From NCBI GenBank assembly GCA_029721435.1, contig CM056576.1:110278666-110342665 (forward strand): a stretch of DNA of 64,000 nt, in the 5' to 3' direction. The position numbers and the translations under genes are program-made. Source of the DNA: Gymnothorax reevesii. Its lineage: Eukaryota; Chordata; Actinopteri; Anguilliformes; Muraenidae. Numbering within the stretch: position 1 is the first letter of the stretch; each line of letters opens with the position of its first letter. The notes under the pieces are model-generated. The model did no database searches, was not told the origin of the DNA, and worked only from the letters and a program-made list of their open reading frames with translations. Positions 11,971 to 24,180 of the stretch are shown here, in pieces.

Positions 11971-12222
11971 TTAATGCAGGCTTCCAGCTGCTGGAGAGTT
12001 TTGGGTCTCCTGGACTTTTCGTTTAATTATGGGCCAAATGTTCTCAATCGGTGAAAGATCAGGACTGCAGGCAGGCCAGTTCAGTGCACACACTCTTCTA
12101 CTACAAAGCCATGCTGTTGTAAAAGCTGCAGTATGTGGTTTTACATTGTCCTGCTGAAATACACAAGGCCTTCCCTGGAATAGATTTCGTCTGGAGGGGA
12201 GCATATGTTGCTGTAAAACCAA
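11971..12222 (-). pseudogene. Tc1 transposase C-terminal fragment
   Basis: About 70 residues of transposase code with FQQDNVKPHTA (second catalytic D) and PACSPDLSPIENIW (catalytic E). Between them lies the usual spacing of a DD34E enzyme. The fragment begins at the junction with foreign LTR-like sequence, so the first catalytic D and the DNA-binding region are separated from it. Frameshifts follow the E motif. It cannot make an active enzyme. Confidence 0.8.
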
Positions 12223-12320
12223 GTTTTTTGTTGGCCCTCGCGCCTGTTTTTCTTGATTTTAATAAACTCCCTATTCCTCTCGATCTCACGTCTGGTGTCT
12301 ATCTGATCTCGTATCATCCT
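12218..12320 (+). mobile_element. LTR-like fragment nested in Tc1 element
   Basis: CAAGTTTTTTGTTGGCCCTC, a TTAATAAA signal and CACGTCTGGTGTCTA repeat the end of the element called at 6756-7345 (positions 7259-7345) in the same orientation. The flanking Tc1 sequence resumes at about 12321 with text that in the 45-kb copy lies some 500 bp away, so the event combined insertion with deletion. Confidence 0.7.
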
Positions 12321-13012
12321 TTTTGCATGATAGAGTTATAGTAGGCATCTGTGGATGGCACGGCGGACTGTGTTTACAGACTGTGGTTTCTTGAAGTATT
12401 CCTGGGCCCATTTAGTAATGTCAATGACAGAATCATGCTGGTGAGTGATGCAGTGGCGTCTGAGGGCCCGAAGATCACGGGCATCCAGTAAAGGTCTTCA
12501 GTTTTGTCCCTTACGCACGGAGATTTTTCCAGTTTCTCTGAATCTTTTGATGTCATGCACTGCCGATAATGAGACCTTCAAAGCCTTCAAAATATGAAGT
12601 TTTTTTTGTTTTAATGCAAGCCTTCACAGGTCGGAGAGAGTCTAGCCATCTTTACGTCTGAGAGACTCAGCCTCTCTAAGACATCCCTGTCATTGCAAAT
12701 CATGTCAAACACTTGGTGCCAGTTAACTGAATTACTTGCTAAATGTTCTTTCAGCTGATTCTGTCATGTTTTAATTGCTTTTTCAGCCCATTTTTGCCTG
12801 TCTCTTAACTTTTTTGAGACCTATTGCAGCTTTAATTTGAAAATTTGAAATAAGCTCATTTTATGGATAAAAATGTAAAATGTCTCAGTTTCAACATTTG
12901 AAATGTTATCTATGTTCTATTGTAAATAACATATTGGCTCATATGCATCATTGCATTCTGAGTTTATTCACAATTTACACTTTGTCCCAACTATTTTGGA
13001 TTTGGGGTTGTA

Positions 13013-14136
13013 CATTGATCCAAAGTCAGGACTGGTGACAGGGAATTGTATTTTCAGAAATTTAATACATTAATCTAAGTTCAGGCTTGGGGAAAGAGAA
13101 TCATTTAAAACACTGATCCAAGAGCGAGATTGGGATGGAATGAGGTATTTTATGCATAGTTGCATCTGGGGTAGTTTTTGATACTCTGGTTGGCAGGATT
13201 GCCTTGCAATAATAGGTTAGAACCTCTCCCAGTATATTTTTTGTCATGTTGACCGTTGTCTTCAAATTTTGTTAGCTTTGTATTGAAGTCGATGGGGATA
13301 CCTATGGCATCCAAAAATGAACTGAAAGGGTTCCTTTTTTGTCATATAGTGATCTGTAAGGTATCTGCCGAAACAAATATGATGACTCAGGAGTGAGAAT
13401 GGGCTCAACAACAATAGGATTTTTTTATTTTTTTTTGTATTTTGTGAGTTATCCAGAGGTCAGGAATTTGTCACATGAGTAACACAAGGTTGCAAGTGAA
13501 ATTCCTGGAGAAACATATTTTTCGTTCTATGAGTTAAGAGGGCACCATCGTAGTCCTTCACGGTGGGAAAAACAGGTTTTAGCAGGAATGTCACTCACGA
13601 CCTTGTGTTACTCAAGTGACAAATTGTTTTTGAATGATGCAATCAAAAGTTTTATATTGCTTTAGAATAGTGCAGTCATTTTTTATATATCATTGTCTCA
13701 ATCCTAGACCCAAAGAGACATTGCTATAAGTTCAGTTTGTGTTCCAGTAACATCAAAAATCACGATTCAATACTGCTGAGTGTACTGGCTGATAACCAGA
13801 CAACAGTTGGAAAATATTCTTTGTGCTGCATTTTAAATATTTGCAGCTAAACTGCACATGGCAATTAATTTTACTCAAACTAGTGTATATATTTTTACCA
13901 TGAATACAATGAAGTATTGGCATTAGTAATGTAGTGTAACAGAACAATGAATATGATGGATTATATACTGTGGTACCACAAGGCAAATACATTTTTCTTG
14001 ATATGTTTTTTTTTTTGCCATGAAAGCCCTTCTGTCTTGTTTACGGTCAGGGTATTGAAACATTCTCTCTTTTCCCTGTGAGAACGATATTTCTCAATTA
14101 AAAAGTGATGCGTCAAAACACCTGACAAAGTAGCGA
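13013..14136. other. unique sequence, nothing recognised
   Basis: No coding frame or repeat family could be supported. Confidence 0.4.

Positions 14137-14169
<33 letters not shown>
14137..14169. repeat. (ATA)n microsatellite
   Basis: Eleven perfect ATA/TAA units. A shorter (TAA)4-type tract lies near 17142-17154. Confidence 0.95.
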
Positions 14170-14170
<1 letters not shown>

Positions 14171-17100
14171 TTACTCACTGGCCTAATTTGCATCATTTTC
14201 TTATGATTTTGTTCCTGACCACTTATTTCATCATGGTAACTTTTTTGCTGTTCTATGCATTTCATCTATAGTCATGTCTGCAGCTTATTTGTTTCCATGA
14301 TAATGTAGATATCAGGAATTTAATCAGGCATTCAATTAAACCCATTCTGCTTCACAAAGTTAAGTCAAGTACCCCATAAAAAGCAAATAAGCTAAACTAA
14401 CAGAAAGCTAGCAGAGCGGTGAGCCATTCAGGCTGTCGATTAAAATGAAATCAATTGACATTGTCTCCCTCCACTCTTGCAGTTAAGGGTAATTGCTGTC
14501 TTTTTTTTTTTTTTTTTGCAATTTCTATGATCAAAAGTGTCCGACAATTCAGTAATTCACTGTGTTGCTGTGGAAGTCATAAATCAAGTGTGTAACTGCG
14601 TATCTCTTGATCTGCAGAACTACACCCTTATGAATGGACAAGCGCAAAAGCGCTTGGCCCTTCAGGGTCTTCTGGATATGTCTCCTTTGTGTATTTGAAT
14701 ATTTTCTTTTACATGATGCGATTCCCTCTGGTTTGAGTACTCATAAATATTACAGTACAGTTTCCGACGCAAAGCCATGTTGTTTTGATGAGAACATGAG
14801 TGCATTGGCAACTTAACTCATTTCCTCATTTGGAAATGCAACTTAAATCCAGCTATGGACAGCTGTCCACTTGTAATTGTACTCTTCATGTTTGCATATA
14901 AAGAGTAGTTTTGCTGTACTTCTGTTGTATATATTTGCAATGTAATGACAAAGGAATTCACAATGTAGCAGTCTGCGTTGTATCATTTGCATTGAGAGTT
15001 TTCTACAGGCAAAGGAATCCTCATAAAAGCTTGTAAACAACTCATTAAGGGCAAACAATGGCAATTCCTTTTGTTCTGCATTCCAGTAAATTTCAGAGCC
15101 TCACTCTCCAATAAAATGTGCATTTTGCCCCAATGGATTGACTAAAATCTAATACTCCCCTTATAGTATTTTTCCCACTTCTGTATATTTCTTTTCATGA
15201 ATAAACACCCAATCTGGTCGTTACATTTTCTTTTTTTAATTGGTCACCAGGGCCTGTGCGGAAATGCGTGTAAAGCATGTGAGTGAGATCAAATCTTCGT
15301 CAAGGAGATGAGAGCGATAAAAAACATATTGATTGTTAGAGTTTTTCAGACAGAGTATCCATTAAACATTTCTCAGATGAAAGCAAATTTGATGAAAAAC
15401 CATTTCCAAGCCTTTCAGGGCATCTAGTTTTTAAAGCAAGTGCAGTATGTCGCAAAGCAAATATGATCAGCGCTGACTGCTGTGATAAATACGGAGCCAT
15501 GCAACTGTGGATCTCAACTGGCCCTAACTGCAGCGGTGCCTGAAGAGTGAAAGAACATGTTTAACCCTACTAGCACACTCATTTTGACCAAGGACTTACC
15601 TAAAACAGAAAGCTCACTGTTCTTGAAATATTTTGAGCACAAGCATAATTATGGACATTTCTGAAAGATTCCTCTCTTTTAGTCAGAATTATAATTAATA
15701 TGACTCAAAATTGGTTAACAACACCAGTTATATGTTATATAGTTTTTTAATTGGTTTTTTTTTTTGGCTGGCAGAAAACAAATATGTTTTCTTCTTTTCC
15801 AGTGGTGCAGTGACAAAAACCATCAGCCTAAAAACTCAATGGAGCCACAGACACCAAATACTGGTTCAAATATTACAATGTCGGAGGCTCCAAATTTCCC
15901 AGTCTACCTGCTTGCTGTCACATTGGGTTTGGAGTTCACCAGCTTTCGGTGATATCACTGTCCAATGCATCCTTTCCTGCTTCAGGTGCTTTTGCACATT
16001 TTAGCATGCATAATATCATCATGTGGAGAACCCCTTTCATCTGTTGCATCGCTACTACTTTGGCAGAAACCTTCCAAACTGTGCTTTGTTGTAGGCAGTC
16101 GATTGGGCACCCATTCTGAAGTTCCATGAAGTTCCAGGTCATTGACGGTTAACTCCCTAAAGCCCTACGTCCCCCTGGCAGTAACGCAGGTGTTAGGGGA
16201 TTTTCAAATGACGTGCTGCGAGTCTCTGACCCTTAATCACATAATTGCTTTCATGCTGACCCTGTTAAAAGATTGCTTGATCAATAACCACACAATTTAT
16301 TTACTGAATAATTAAGACCAATGTATAAGCCTGTGATTACTGAGAGAGTATCAAGAAATGGCAGATCACTGAAGGATCAGTAGAAAGTTAACCTGCGCTC
16401 AAATTCGACAAAGTTCACTGATGGTGCAGCCGCCCTAATAAATCACACAAGAGGAAAAGCGGGGTGCGCACTCAAAAAATGCAAGCATTCGCAAGGTTTT
16501 CAATCATATTTCATTAGCATTGGCTAAAATAAACATTCTCTATAGCAAAAAAGGCACGACAAACATGTTTCGGCCAGAGCCGTCCTCAGTGTGTACAATT
16601 GGTGCGGCATAAAGAAACTCAATTTATGAAGGAAAGAAAACAGGTGCAAAGTATAAAATACTGCAGTCAGTTAAGTCTGTTAATGACCATTAAAGTGCCA
16701 ATCACCATATCAATCACGAACAACTGTTCAATACAGATAAGTAGCCCCAACATGTTGAATTGTTACATAATAAATGTGTGATAATAGACACAACTGAGAA
16801 GATAGACCAACTCTATCAATGGCCCATAAAATTGAAGGCCATTGAAATTATTCGACCACCAACAATTAAATCACCAAATCAATCAAAAACAGCCTTTTAA
16901 TCAAGACGAATGGCACCGATGTATTTAAGTGTTATGTAGTCGTGTCTAATTTAGATACATCCAATTAGGGAGACATGAATAATTTCATAAAAATAAATAC
17001 AGAAAATGTTTGATAATGGCACATTAGGTATAAAACCAGCAAGTGGTAAATAGTTTCATGGACCTTTTCACTCAAGATCATTGAAGGATAACATTGAAAA

Positions 17101-17385
17101 CAGGCTTAATAGTGATACAGTATGGATGGAAAAAAACATGTAATAATAATAATAAATCATGAATTAACCCAGTGCTTTCCCTGAATCCCATCTCCTGTTC
17201 TATGATTTTTTTTAACAGTGCTAGCTAATTCATTTTAAGACTGCACTTAAAAATAATGTTTTCACTGTTTAAAAAAATTGGTCACATTTGCAGGAAAGTA
17301 TGGTTGCAGACTGGTTGCCACATGAAGCGATAATAATTAATTTAGTAAATTACCAACACTTCTCTCATTAGAATGCAGTGAGCTG
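14170..17385. other. mostly unique sequence; poly-T and minor repeat text
   Basis: A 17-base T run lies near 14501-14518. At 16560-16600 the text TGTTTCGGCC...GTCCTCAGTG is reminiscent of a dispersed fish repeat but was not resolved. No convincing coding frame in 3.2 kb. Confidence 0.4.
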
Positions 17386-17442
17386 AGATAGCCTTGTGGT
17401 TAGGTTGCAGTGCTACAACCCACACGAGCAGGGTTCAAAACC
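17386..17442 (+). mobile_element. tRNA-derived SINE head
   Basis: GATAGCCTTGTGGTTAGG (A-box-like D-arm) is followed 30 bases later by CAGGGTTCAAAACCTG, a T-arm with a perfect 5-bp stem and a B-box-like loop. The acceptor stem does not pair, so this is a SINE-type pseudo-tRNA and not a tRNA gene. The 3' body is not recognised. Confidence 0.55.
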
Positions 17443-18172
17443 TGGTGAAAAAATGTACTCTCTTAGGCATTTACATGTATAAATAATTGCTGGGGTTTTT
17501 GTTATTTTAAACTTTTTAAAACCATTTTTTACTTTACCTTTGTATTTATAATTTATTTTAAAAAAGAAAATAAATAAAATCTGCTCCAGTGCAGTCAAAC
17601 GTCATTTTCTTTGTATGTATCATCTTTGAATGGGAAATTGTACAGACTACAGCACTGGCAGAAATAATAATAATGATTAAAAAAAAAATTTTAATTCTTA
17701 AAATTAAAAAATGGTTGTATTTGGACGGAATGTAAGGCTGTAGTGACATATAAGTGAAATTGAATAGGTTTGCTGTCTGAAAATATGAAATGGCACAGTG
17801 TCAGCTTGGAGAGGCCATCTAGACATTCCCAAGCTAAGACCTGTCTAATTTTGCTTTGATTGGTTAGAATGAACTTTGGCACAGATAATGGTGAGATTCT
17901 CTGCTGTAATTTAAAAATTTTTTCATGTTGAATTGTTGAATTGGAATAGGTTCCCTTAAGTTATTGTTAAATTATCATCACCTGGTATTAGAGTGTGATT
18001 TCAACCACCAAAACCATAAAAAGTGAGCTCATCAGAGTTGACCTACTTTACCGGACTTTTTTTTTAAGAAATGTGGGCCAAAGGATCCTTTTTAAAACAA
18101 ATCAGTTCATGCAGAAGGAGCTGGATAAGCAAACATTTTATTTGCCCTCGATAAGATGCGTGAGTTCACCAT
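17443..18172. other. AT-rich, no gene
   Basis: Long A/T runs (17560-17580, 17678-17712) and no supported frame. Confidence 0.4.
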
Positions 18173-18238
18173 ATTAAAAGAGACTCTCTTTTAATACACT
18201 GGGACTTGAGATACACATATTAACTGTGTATCTCAAGT
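18173..18238. repeat. two adjacent perfect palindromes
   Basis: The first is 18173-18195: 11-bp arms (ATTAAAAGAGA) around a single C. The second is 18204-18238: 14-bp arms (ACTTGAGATACACA) around the 7-nt loop TATTAAC. Both are perfect and only 8 bp apart. No terminal repeats or coding frame explain them. Confidence 0.85.
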
Positions 18239-18310
18239 GCAGCCATGGTGAAATCATTGCCTAAAATGAGGGTTCTGAAGGGTCCGTTTGTCCTGTGACC
18301 ATTTTTGGGA

Positions 18311-18323
18311 CCCCCCCCCCCCC
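18311..18323. repeat. poly-C tract
   Basis: Thirteen consecutive C within a C-rich 45-bp stretch; simple-sequence DNA. Confidence 0.9.
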
Positions 18324-21300
18324 GCACCTCCCCACAACCCCACTAATGATCTGGTGTCTGTGACAATCATCTGAGTTACAGTAATGTCATTTGATGAAGA
18401 AGATGTCAAAAAGCCTCAAACACACAAATCTCAATTACCTGGACCCACAATATCCCAATAATCATTATCACACTAAACAAAATCCAGTTTTTAAAGGGTT
18501 GATATTGTCTACAATGGAACTACTATCCCTTCTCTAGGCATTGGTTCCAAGAGAGGACGCACTTAATGACCCTTAATTAATTTTTAGCCCTGTAGCTCAT
18601 ATAAAAGAGAAGTTATAGGTCTCTAGATATGGTTATAAATTTAGTGCAGGAAAAAAAGTGGGCATAGCATCCTAATTTCCCAGGGCCATAATGCCGAAAT
18701 GTCTAAATGACTAAGCTGAGACTTGGGATTCCTTCATTTGGGGTCAAAAACTAATTTTAGACTTTATTCCATCTGTGAGATGTAACTGGAGAAGTCTCTG
18801 GAATCTGTGCGAATTGACACGGAAACCCATATTTAATTTGATTGTCGGACCTCTGCTGAGGTAAAAACATCAATATCAGCAAATTTTGGCTGATCTCGAA
18901 AATACCTCACAGTCAAACCAATGGGACTAAATTATTCTGGCAGAGAGCCATCATCAAAGAATCTGAAATAATATTTGCACTATATTGCTTGAATCATAAA
19001 ATCCTGTAAGTATGCTGAGTGCTCAGACTTTCAAATAATATATAGTTTGCCAACCCCAGACAATATCTGACGGCAAAAAATGCATTTATGTACAAAGTGG
19101 CCAGAGGATGGACCTATGAAGCATAAGAGTTTGGACATCAGACAATGACAACTCCAACTTTAGGGTGGGAGCAATACAGCTGGGATTCCTGCAGGATACT
19201 GTCAGGGCTAATCCTGCAGGAAACCCAGGGGCTAATAGTTACTGGCATTAATACAACATACAATATGTCTCCTCCACATTTTATGCCTGCACTCCTGTAT
19301 TGCTGTGTGGCATGCATGGAGAATTAAAGTTGGGCAGTGCAGAGATTGGGTGATGACCAGGCTCTCTTCTGAAACCATGAGCTCATGAATGACTGTTTTT
19401 CCCCTTGAAGATTAACCTGCGAAGGGCCATCTGTACAAGGTCATCTGGGGGTCCAGTAGCATCTGGAGTGGTGAATGCCGCCGCTGAGGTGCTAATCATG
19501 CGAGCCTCCTGGCCTGGGTTTTCGGATTAGTCTCATTGATGGTGACAGTTTCGAAGAATCGCGCGTGATTACCTCTGTCCTGTGCTTCTCTGCAGTAAAA
19601 TCTACATTTAAACCACCTATGTTTAATCCCAGGAATAAAGTTGTTTTGAAAAAAAAAATGCATTCATAGTGTGAGTAAGTAGATATTCACAGTGAGCAAT
19701 AACTGATAACCTGAATATTAGCCTGCGGCAGAGACATGCGATAATGTGCATGTGTACATTGTGGGACTTTCTCTTAATCTATCATATATTTGTTCAGGAT
19801 TACAATATATCTGATTAAATCAGTGATTTTAATGCATTGATGATTCAATATTGTAGCTTCTCTATCATACAATGCATGACACTGCAGCAGAAAAATAAAT
19901 AATCTGCCTTAAAAACCCCTTTGTGCAGATATAGATGCCTGCATCCTTAATTCCTTAATAATTTTGCAATTGAATTTCAAAATGTCTTGCTTCACTGGAA
20001 CAATTGTTCCAGAGTCTCAGTGACACAAATATTGAGTAATAAAGCCTAAATAGGCTCATGCAAAACAGGGAAAATTGGCATTATTTGTATTCTGCACAAA
20101 GGGGTGAAGAATGAATTCAATACTCAGTTATGGCAACAGGTAGTAATAATGAGGAAGTGGGTTATTTTTAGCAAAACTACATTGGGTAATCAAATGTAAA
20201 GAACAAATATTTGTCACAAATTTCAGGGAATCGGGTGCAGATTACAGGATCACAGATAACAAAAAGGCCACCTTAATTACTAAAGAAGAATAACTCAAAG
20301 GTACTTTCGAAGAGAACGCTCAGAAGATGGTCCAAAGTCAGGCGGATGTAAACAGGAACAGTGGAAGCACGAAACAATCATTAAATAATGACAGCCAATG
20401 AGAGGGAAAGTGAAAAAGACGGCTGGATTGCATGAAAGACTATTAAGAATACACTCACCACACGATACAGATTGAGCTCCCTATTCAACAAGTGAAAATG
20501 CATGTGCATTATCTCCACAAAAAGTACACTGTCTTTCAAGTAAGGTTATAATGCTTAGACATAAATTGGGAAGCAAAATGTGACAGGTGATTGTAATAGC
20601 CTGGATTATGCCACTGACATACAACTTCACCACACAGGTTGAAAAAAGGTTGAAAGTAATGCATTACAGTGTGACACAGTTTTTTTGATTTGTGAAAAGA
20701 AATCCATTCAAGTGCTTGTTTATGAATAGGACTGAAATAAAAGTCAGAAATGTATGAAATGTATGCAAAATGCAATGTATGAAAAAAATCAACAATAAAA
20801 GATTTGGATTCGGCTCAATATTTGATATTTTTATCTCAATTTATAGTTAAAAAAAAAAAAATCAACACTAGGGAAAGGTTTTAGTTTCATAAGTACCAAG
20901 TACCATGCAGGTCAATTGCTAAGACAGAGCTGGCAGCATTCCAGGATTTATACTTGGAAAGCTCACAAGAAATAGGCTGCTTTAGAAGAGTACAGATACT
21001 AAATGCCACAGCGCATGGAGTCCATGCATATCTGACTTGACTGTAATTTACATTAGATTGAAAATTCTACATTTACTCCATATTTAGCCTGGACAGAAAA
21101 ACGAAGAAACAAACCAATGCATCCTTGGGAACGTTCAGAGTAGTGTTAGATACTTACATAAACCTGGGGAACCACATGTCTGTCATAGTAGAAAAAAATA
21201 ATAATCCTTTAATCTGATTAACACTTAAAATAGCAAAAGTTTGCAACTTTGATCAATCTAAGATTTAGATATTTTTTTTACAAAATAAAAAAATTAAGAG

Positions 21301-21586
21301 TTTGATCGCAAAACGGGTAAACCACCAAATCCGCATTTTGCTTGTTTATTATCTCAAATAATAAAGAAAAGATTCTTATGTTGACGTGAAATCAGATTTT
21401 TGACGGGTGAAATATATCCACAGCTTTTAATCGGCAAAATTTTTGTTTTTTGGCAAAATGGCTTTAGTCCCTCCTCCCTTTGTTTGCAAAACGAGTTAAA
21501 TCCACCTTTAGAGTAAAAGTTTCACAGCAAAACAAGTAATTCGCATTTTATGTACATGAGTGTATAATATTTTGTATGTTTATCTG
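18324..21586. other. unique sequence without a recognised gene
   Basis: No repeats of note. The block 19380-19620 is of higher complexity and balanced base composition, with no open frame, and could be conserved non-coding DNA (a guess from composition). A near-repeat TTCCTGCAGGAT / AATCCTGCAGGAAA lies at 19183-19220. Confidence 0.35.
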
Positions 21587-21617
21587 CGTGTGTGCGTGTG
21601 TGTGTGTGTGTGTGTTT
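21587..21617. repeat. (TG)n microsatellite
   Basis: TG/CG dinucleotide tract of about 31 bp with one CG interruption. Confidence 0.95.
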
Positions 21618-22243
21618 CCTTGATTGGATGCGTGCTTATCTGTTTATGTGTGTGTGCTTAATTTTTGTTACATTTACTCATTTTTGTGTTTCAGGACCAT
21701 AGTGTTTGTGTGTCCAATGAACCAGGACTGACATTGGGTGGTATCGCGTGCGTGTGGGGAGGAGAGGGGGGGTTGAATGTGCATGGTAATATGAGAGAGT
21801 GATTGTGTGATTCAGCAATATTGAATGAATAGAGTTTCCCGAAACTACAATAAAAAAACATACTTATTCAATTGGATTTATAAAAACAAGCTATGTATTT
21901 AACTTGTTTTGCAGAAAAACAGTAATTTTTTTCCCCCCAAGAATATTCCTATGGCTGGATTTGAAATAAATATGCCAATTCGTTGCCATTTGGCTCATAT
22001 AAAATTGTAGAAAAGACCATTATTCAAAGTTATATAGAAATAGTAATTACTCAGAAAGCCATTTTTCTCAATTCAGACTCAATGGAGTCAACCTGTTTTG
22101 CAATAAAACTCTTCAAATATTGAAATTTCAGTTTTACATCTTTGACTGCTCTGTTGGTGTTTTAAAACTTCCGAGTGTGTCTAGTGGCGGGGAAAAACAA
22201 CCAAGCAACAGCGGGTCTATAAATTTAATTAAGATAACAGTGG
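21618..22243. other. no feature recognised
   Basis: AT-rich sequence with a short G run near 21765; no supported gene. Confidence 0.35.
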
Positions 22244-22251
22244 GCCTAGAC

Positions 22252-22560
22252 CAGAGGTGGGCAACGAGGGCCGTAACTGTCCCTGGTTTTCACACCAGCT
22301 TCTGGCCTTTAATTATTTGATTATCTAAATTAGCCAAACTATTTATGAAGGCTGACATTTCTGGAGCATTTTTTTAAATTATCATGAATGTCCACCAAAG
22401 ACTGTTTTTGTCTCCCTTCATAAACCATTTTCTTTGACCTAATCATTGCACAAATCTGTATTTGTGTATGCAATCAGTTAACTCAATTAGTCAGGGTAAT
22501 TGATATAAATAAAATCCTGCATACACACCAGCCCTCCAGGACCGGAATTGCCCACCACTG
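22252..22560. mobile_element. hAT-type MITE with 8-bp TSD
   Basis: The element starts CAGAGGTGGGCAA and ends TTGCCCACCACTG, terminal inverted repeats of the hAT CAGNG type. It is bracketed by the exact 8-bp duplication GCCTAGAC (22244-22251 and 22561-22568). It is 309 bp long and has no coding capacity. An intact duplication means the borders are certain. Confidence 0.92.
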
Positions 22561-22568
22561 GCCTAGAC

Positions 22569-23334
22569 TCTGCTTTGATGTGGTATGGCAGTACACAGGC
22601 CGGGAAGACATCACCAGATAGACATCCAGGAGACAAACAGCATAATAAGTGGCACAGCCAGAGCTGAAAGGTCAGCAAAAACCACCCTTTAAACCGATTA
22701 TTAGTCCAAACCAGTTCTCAATCATGTTCCCAGCACATTTTCCAATTCTAGAAACTTCATATCTACTACAGCTTTTTTCTTAATGTGATGTAAGAGTAAT
22801 TTACTAATCAGCTAAGTTCAATTCAGAAAAATTATTCACTCAAAAGTTGTCACAATCCTCTTGTGAAAACCTCGTGTATCTTTGCAATTCAGCAGATAGT
22901 CTATAAGGCGAGTATGTACTGAGATTGGTTTACGTCTTGCGTGTGTCTCCCCTCACGCCTGAATCTTGTTACTCGCTCACTTCCTAATGTGCAAATGACA
23001 GTTATTTAAGACCTCTAGTTCATGTGCTTGTCGTTGGATTATAAAGTCGCATTTGCACCAAAATCCCACGAGAAAATCTATTTATTGCCTGTACATAAAA
23101 CATAAAAAATTGCTTTACTGTCAGGGACGTATACATGCAGGTGTTGCTCGTGTAGTTTAGTTCAGGAGTGAGAGCCACAAACACAAAAAATCACAAAAAA
23201 ATTCTGCGATGAAATAAATAATAATGAGAATTTAAAAATGGCTGGAAGTAAAAACAAAACATTTCTGGGATCATAAATTCCTTGACCACAAGTCTACTTC
23301 ATGGTGACAGTGCTTTTCAAGACTAGGCTTATGC
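22569..23334. other. no feature recognised
   Basis: Unique AT-rich sequence; no coding frame or repeat supported. Confidence 0.35.
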
Positions 23335-24180
23335 CATTGGAGGCGACGGCTGGGGGTATATCCCCAACGCCCCCAATCCTCCAATTCCCCAATTGAATAG
23401 ACCATGAATAGACTTTCATTTGAACTTAATTTCAGGTCAATCGGTAAAATGGTTCTGAAGATATGGCCAAAATGGTAATTTTTCATCACAAAGCGCCACC
23501 TGGTGGCAAAATATTGAACCATACAGGTATGATGTCATCATGTGACTCATTGTGAGGTCATGACCTTGCAGTTGCACATAGTTTCATGTCGAATGGAGAA
23601 ATAGTTCCTAAGATATAGCAAAAATGGTGAATTTTATGTGACAAAGCTCCACCTTGTGTCAAAATTTTGAACCAAACAGGTAAAATGTAAATGTAGAGAT
23701 CGTAAATTGTCCAAAATCAAATCAGTTCTTCCTCTTTATGGTACTTACTTATGTGCAAAACTTGAAATTTGTAATTGAAATATTGCTGAAGTTATCGCGG
23801 AACAGTGATTTTTTAAGTTTTTGGCCCCTGGTGGCCAATCTAGAAATAGTAAATTTTCCAAAATCAAATCAGTTCTTCCTCTTTATTATACTTACTTATA
23901 TGCAAAACTTGGAATTTCTAATTGAAATATTACTGCAGTTATCGCGTTAACAGTGAAATCAGTTTTTGGCCCCTGGTGGCCAATCTTGACATCGTAAATT
24001 GTCCAAAATCGAATCAGTTCTTCCTCTTTATGATACTTACTTCTGTGCAAAATTTGGAATTTGCAACTGAAATATTACTGAAGTTATCGCGTTAACAGGT
24101 AGTGCAGCGGCGGCGGCCGGACCAAAAACATAATATCCCCCGGAACGCCATTTGGCGTTCGGGGATATAATTATGTACTC
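23335..24180. repeat. composite repeat element with internal tandem units and terminal hairpin
   Basis: The left part holds two diverged units with GCGCCACCTGGTGGCAAAAT and GCTCCACCTTGTGTCAAAAT. The right part holds three tandem units starting at about 23701, 23848 and 23993 (period about 146 bp), each with AAATCAGTTCTTCCTC-type text, a TTATCGCG motif and, in the first two, CCCCTGGTGGCCAATC. The right end is GCGGCGGCGGCC followed by a hairpin at 24136-24174 (ATATCCCC, GAACGCCA / TGGCGTTC, GGGGATAT). A TATATCCCC motif also lies near the left end at 23356. No transposase is present and the superfamily was not identified. Confidence 0.65.

Larger units (their letters stand above)
11641..13010 (-). 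mobile_element. Tc1-type element, copy 2 (CAACCCC termini), core replaced
   Basis: Complete outer structure: CAACCCCAAATTGCAAAATA at the left and the inverted ATTTTGGATTTGGGGTTG at the right, flanked by TA on both sides (11639-11640, 13011-13012), as expected for Tc1/mariner. The next 20 bases inside each end (AGTTGGGACA) are also inverted. The transposase runs on the minus strand and is broken. The central part, about 500 bp in the 45-kb copy, is missing and LTR-like text sits in its place at 12218-12320. The element has a sister copy at 45183-46698 and a partial one at 2255-2672. Confidence 0.85.

Noticed and set aside
23697..24097. CRISPR-like array
   Set aside because: Units of about 146 bp are joined directly, without a short-repeat/unique-spacer pattern; vertebrate repeat DNA.
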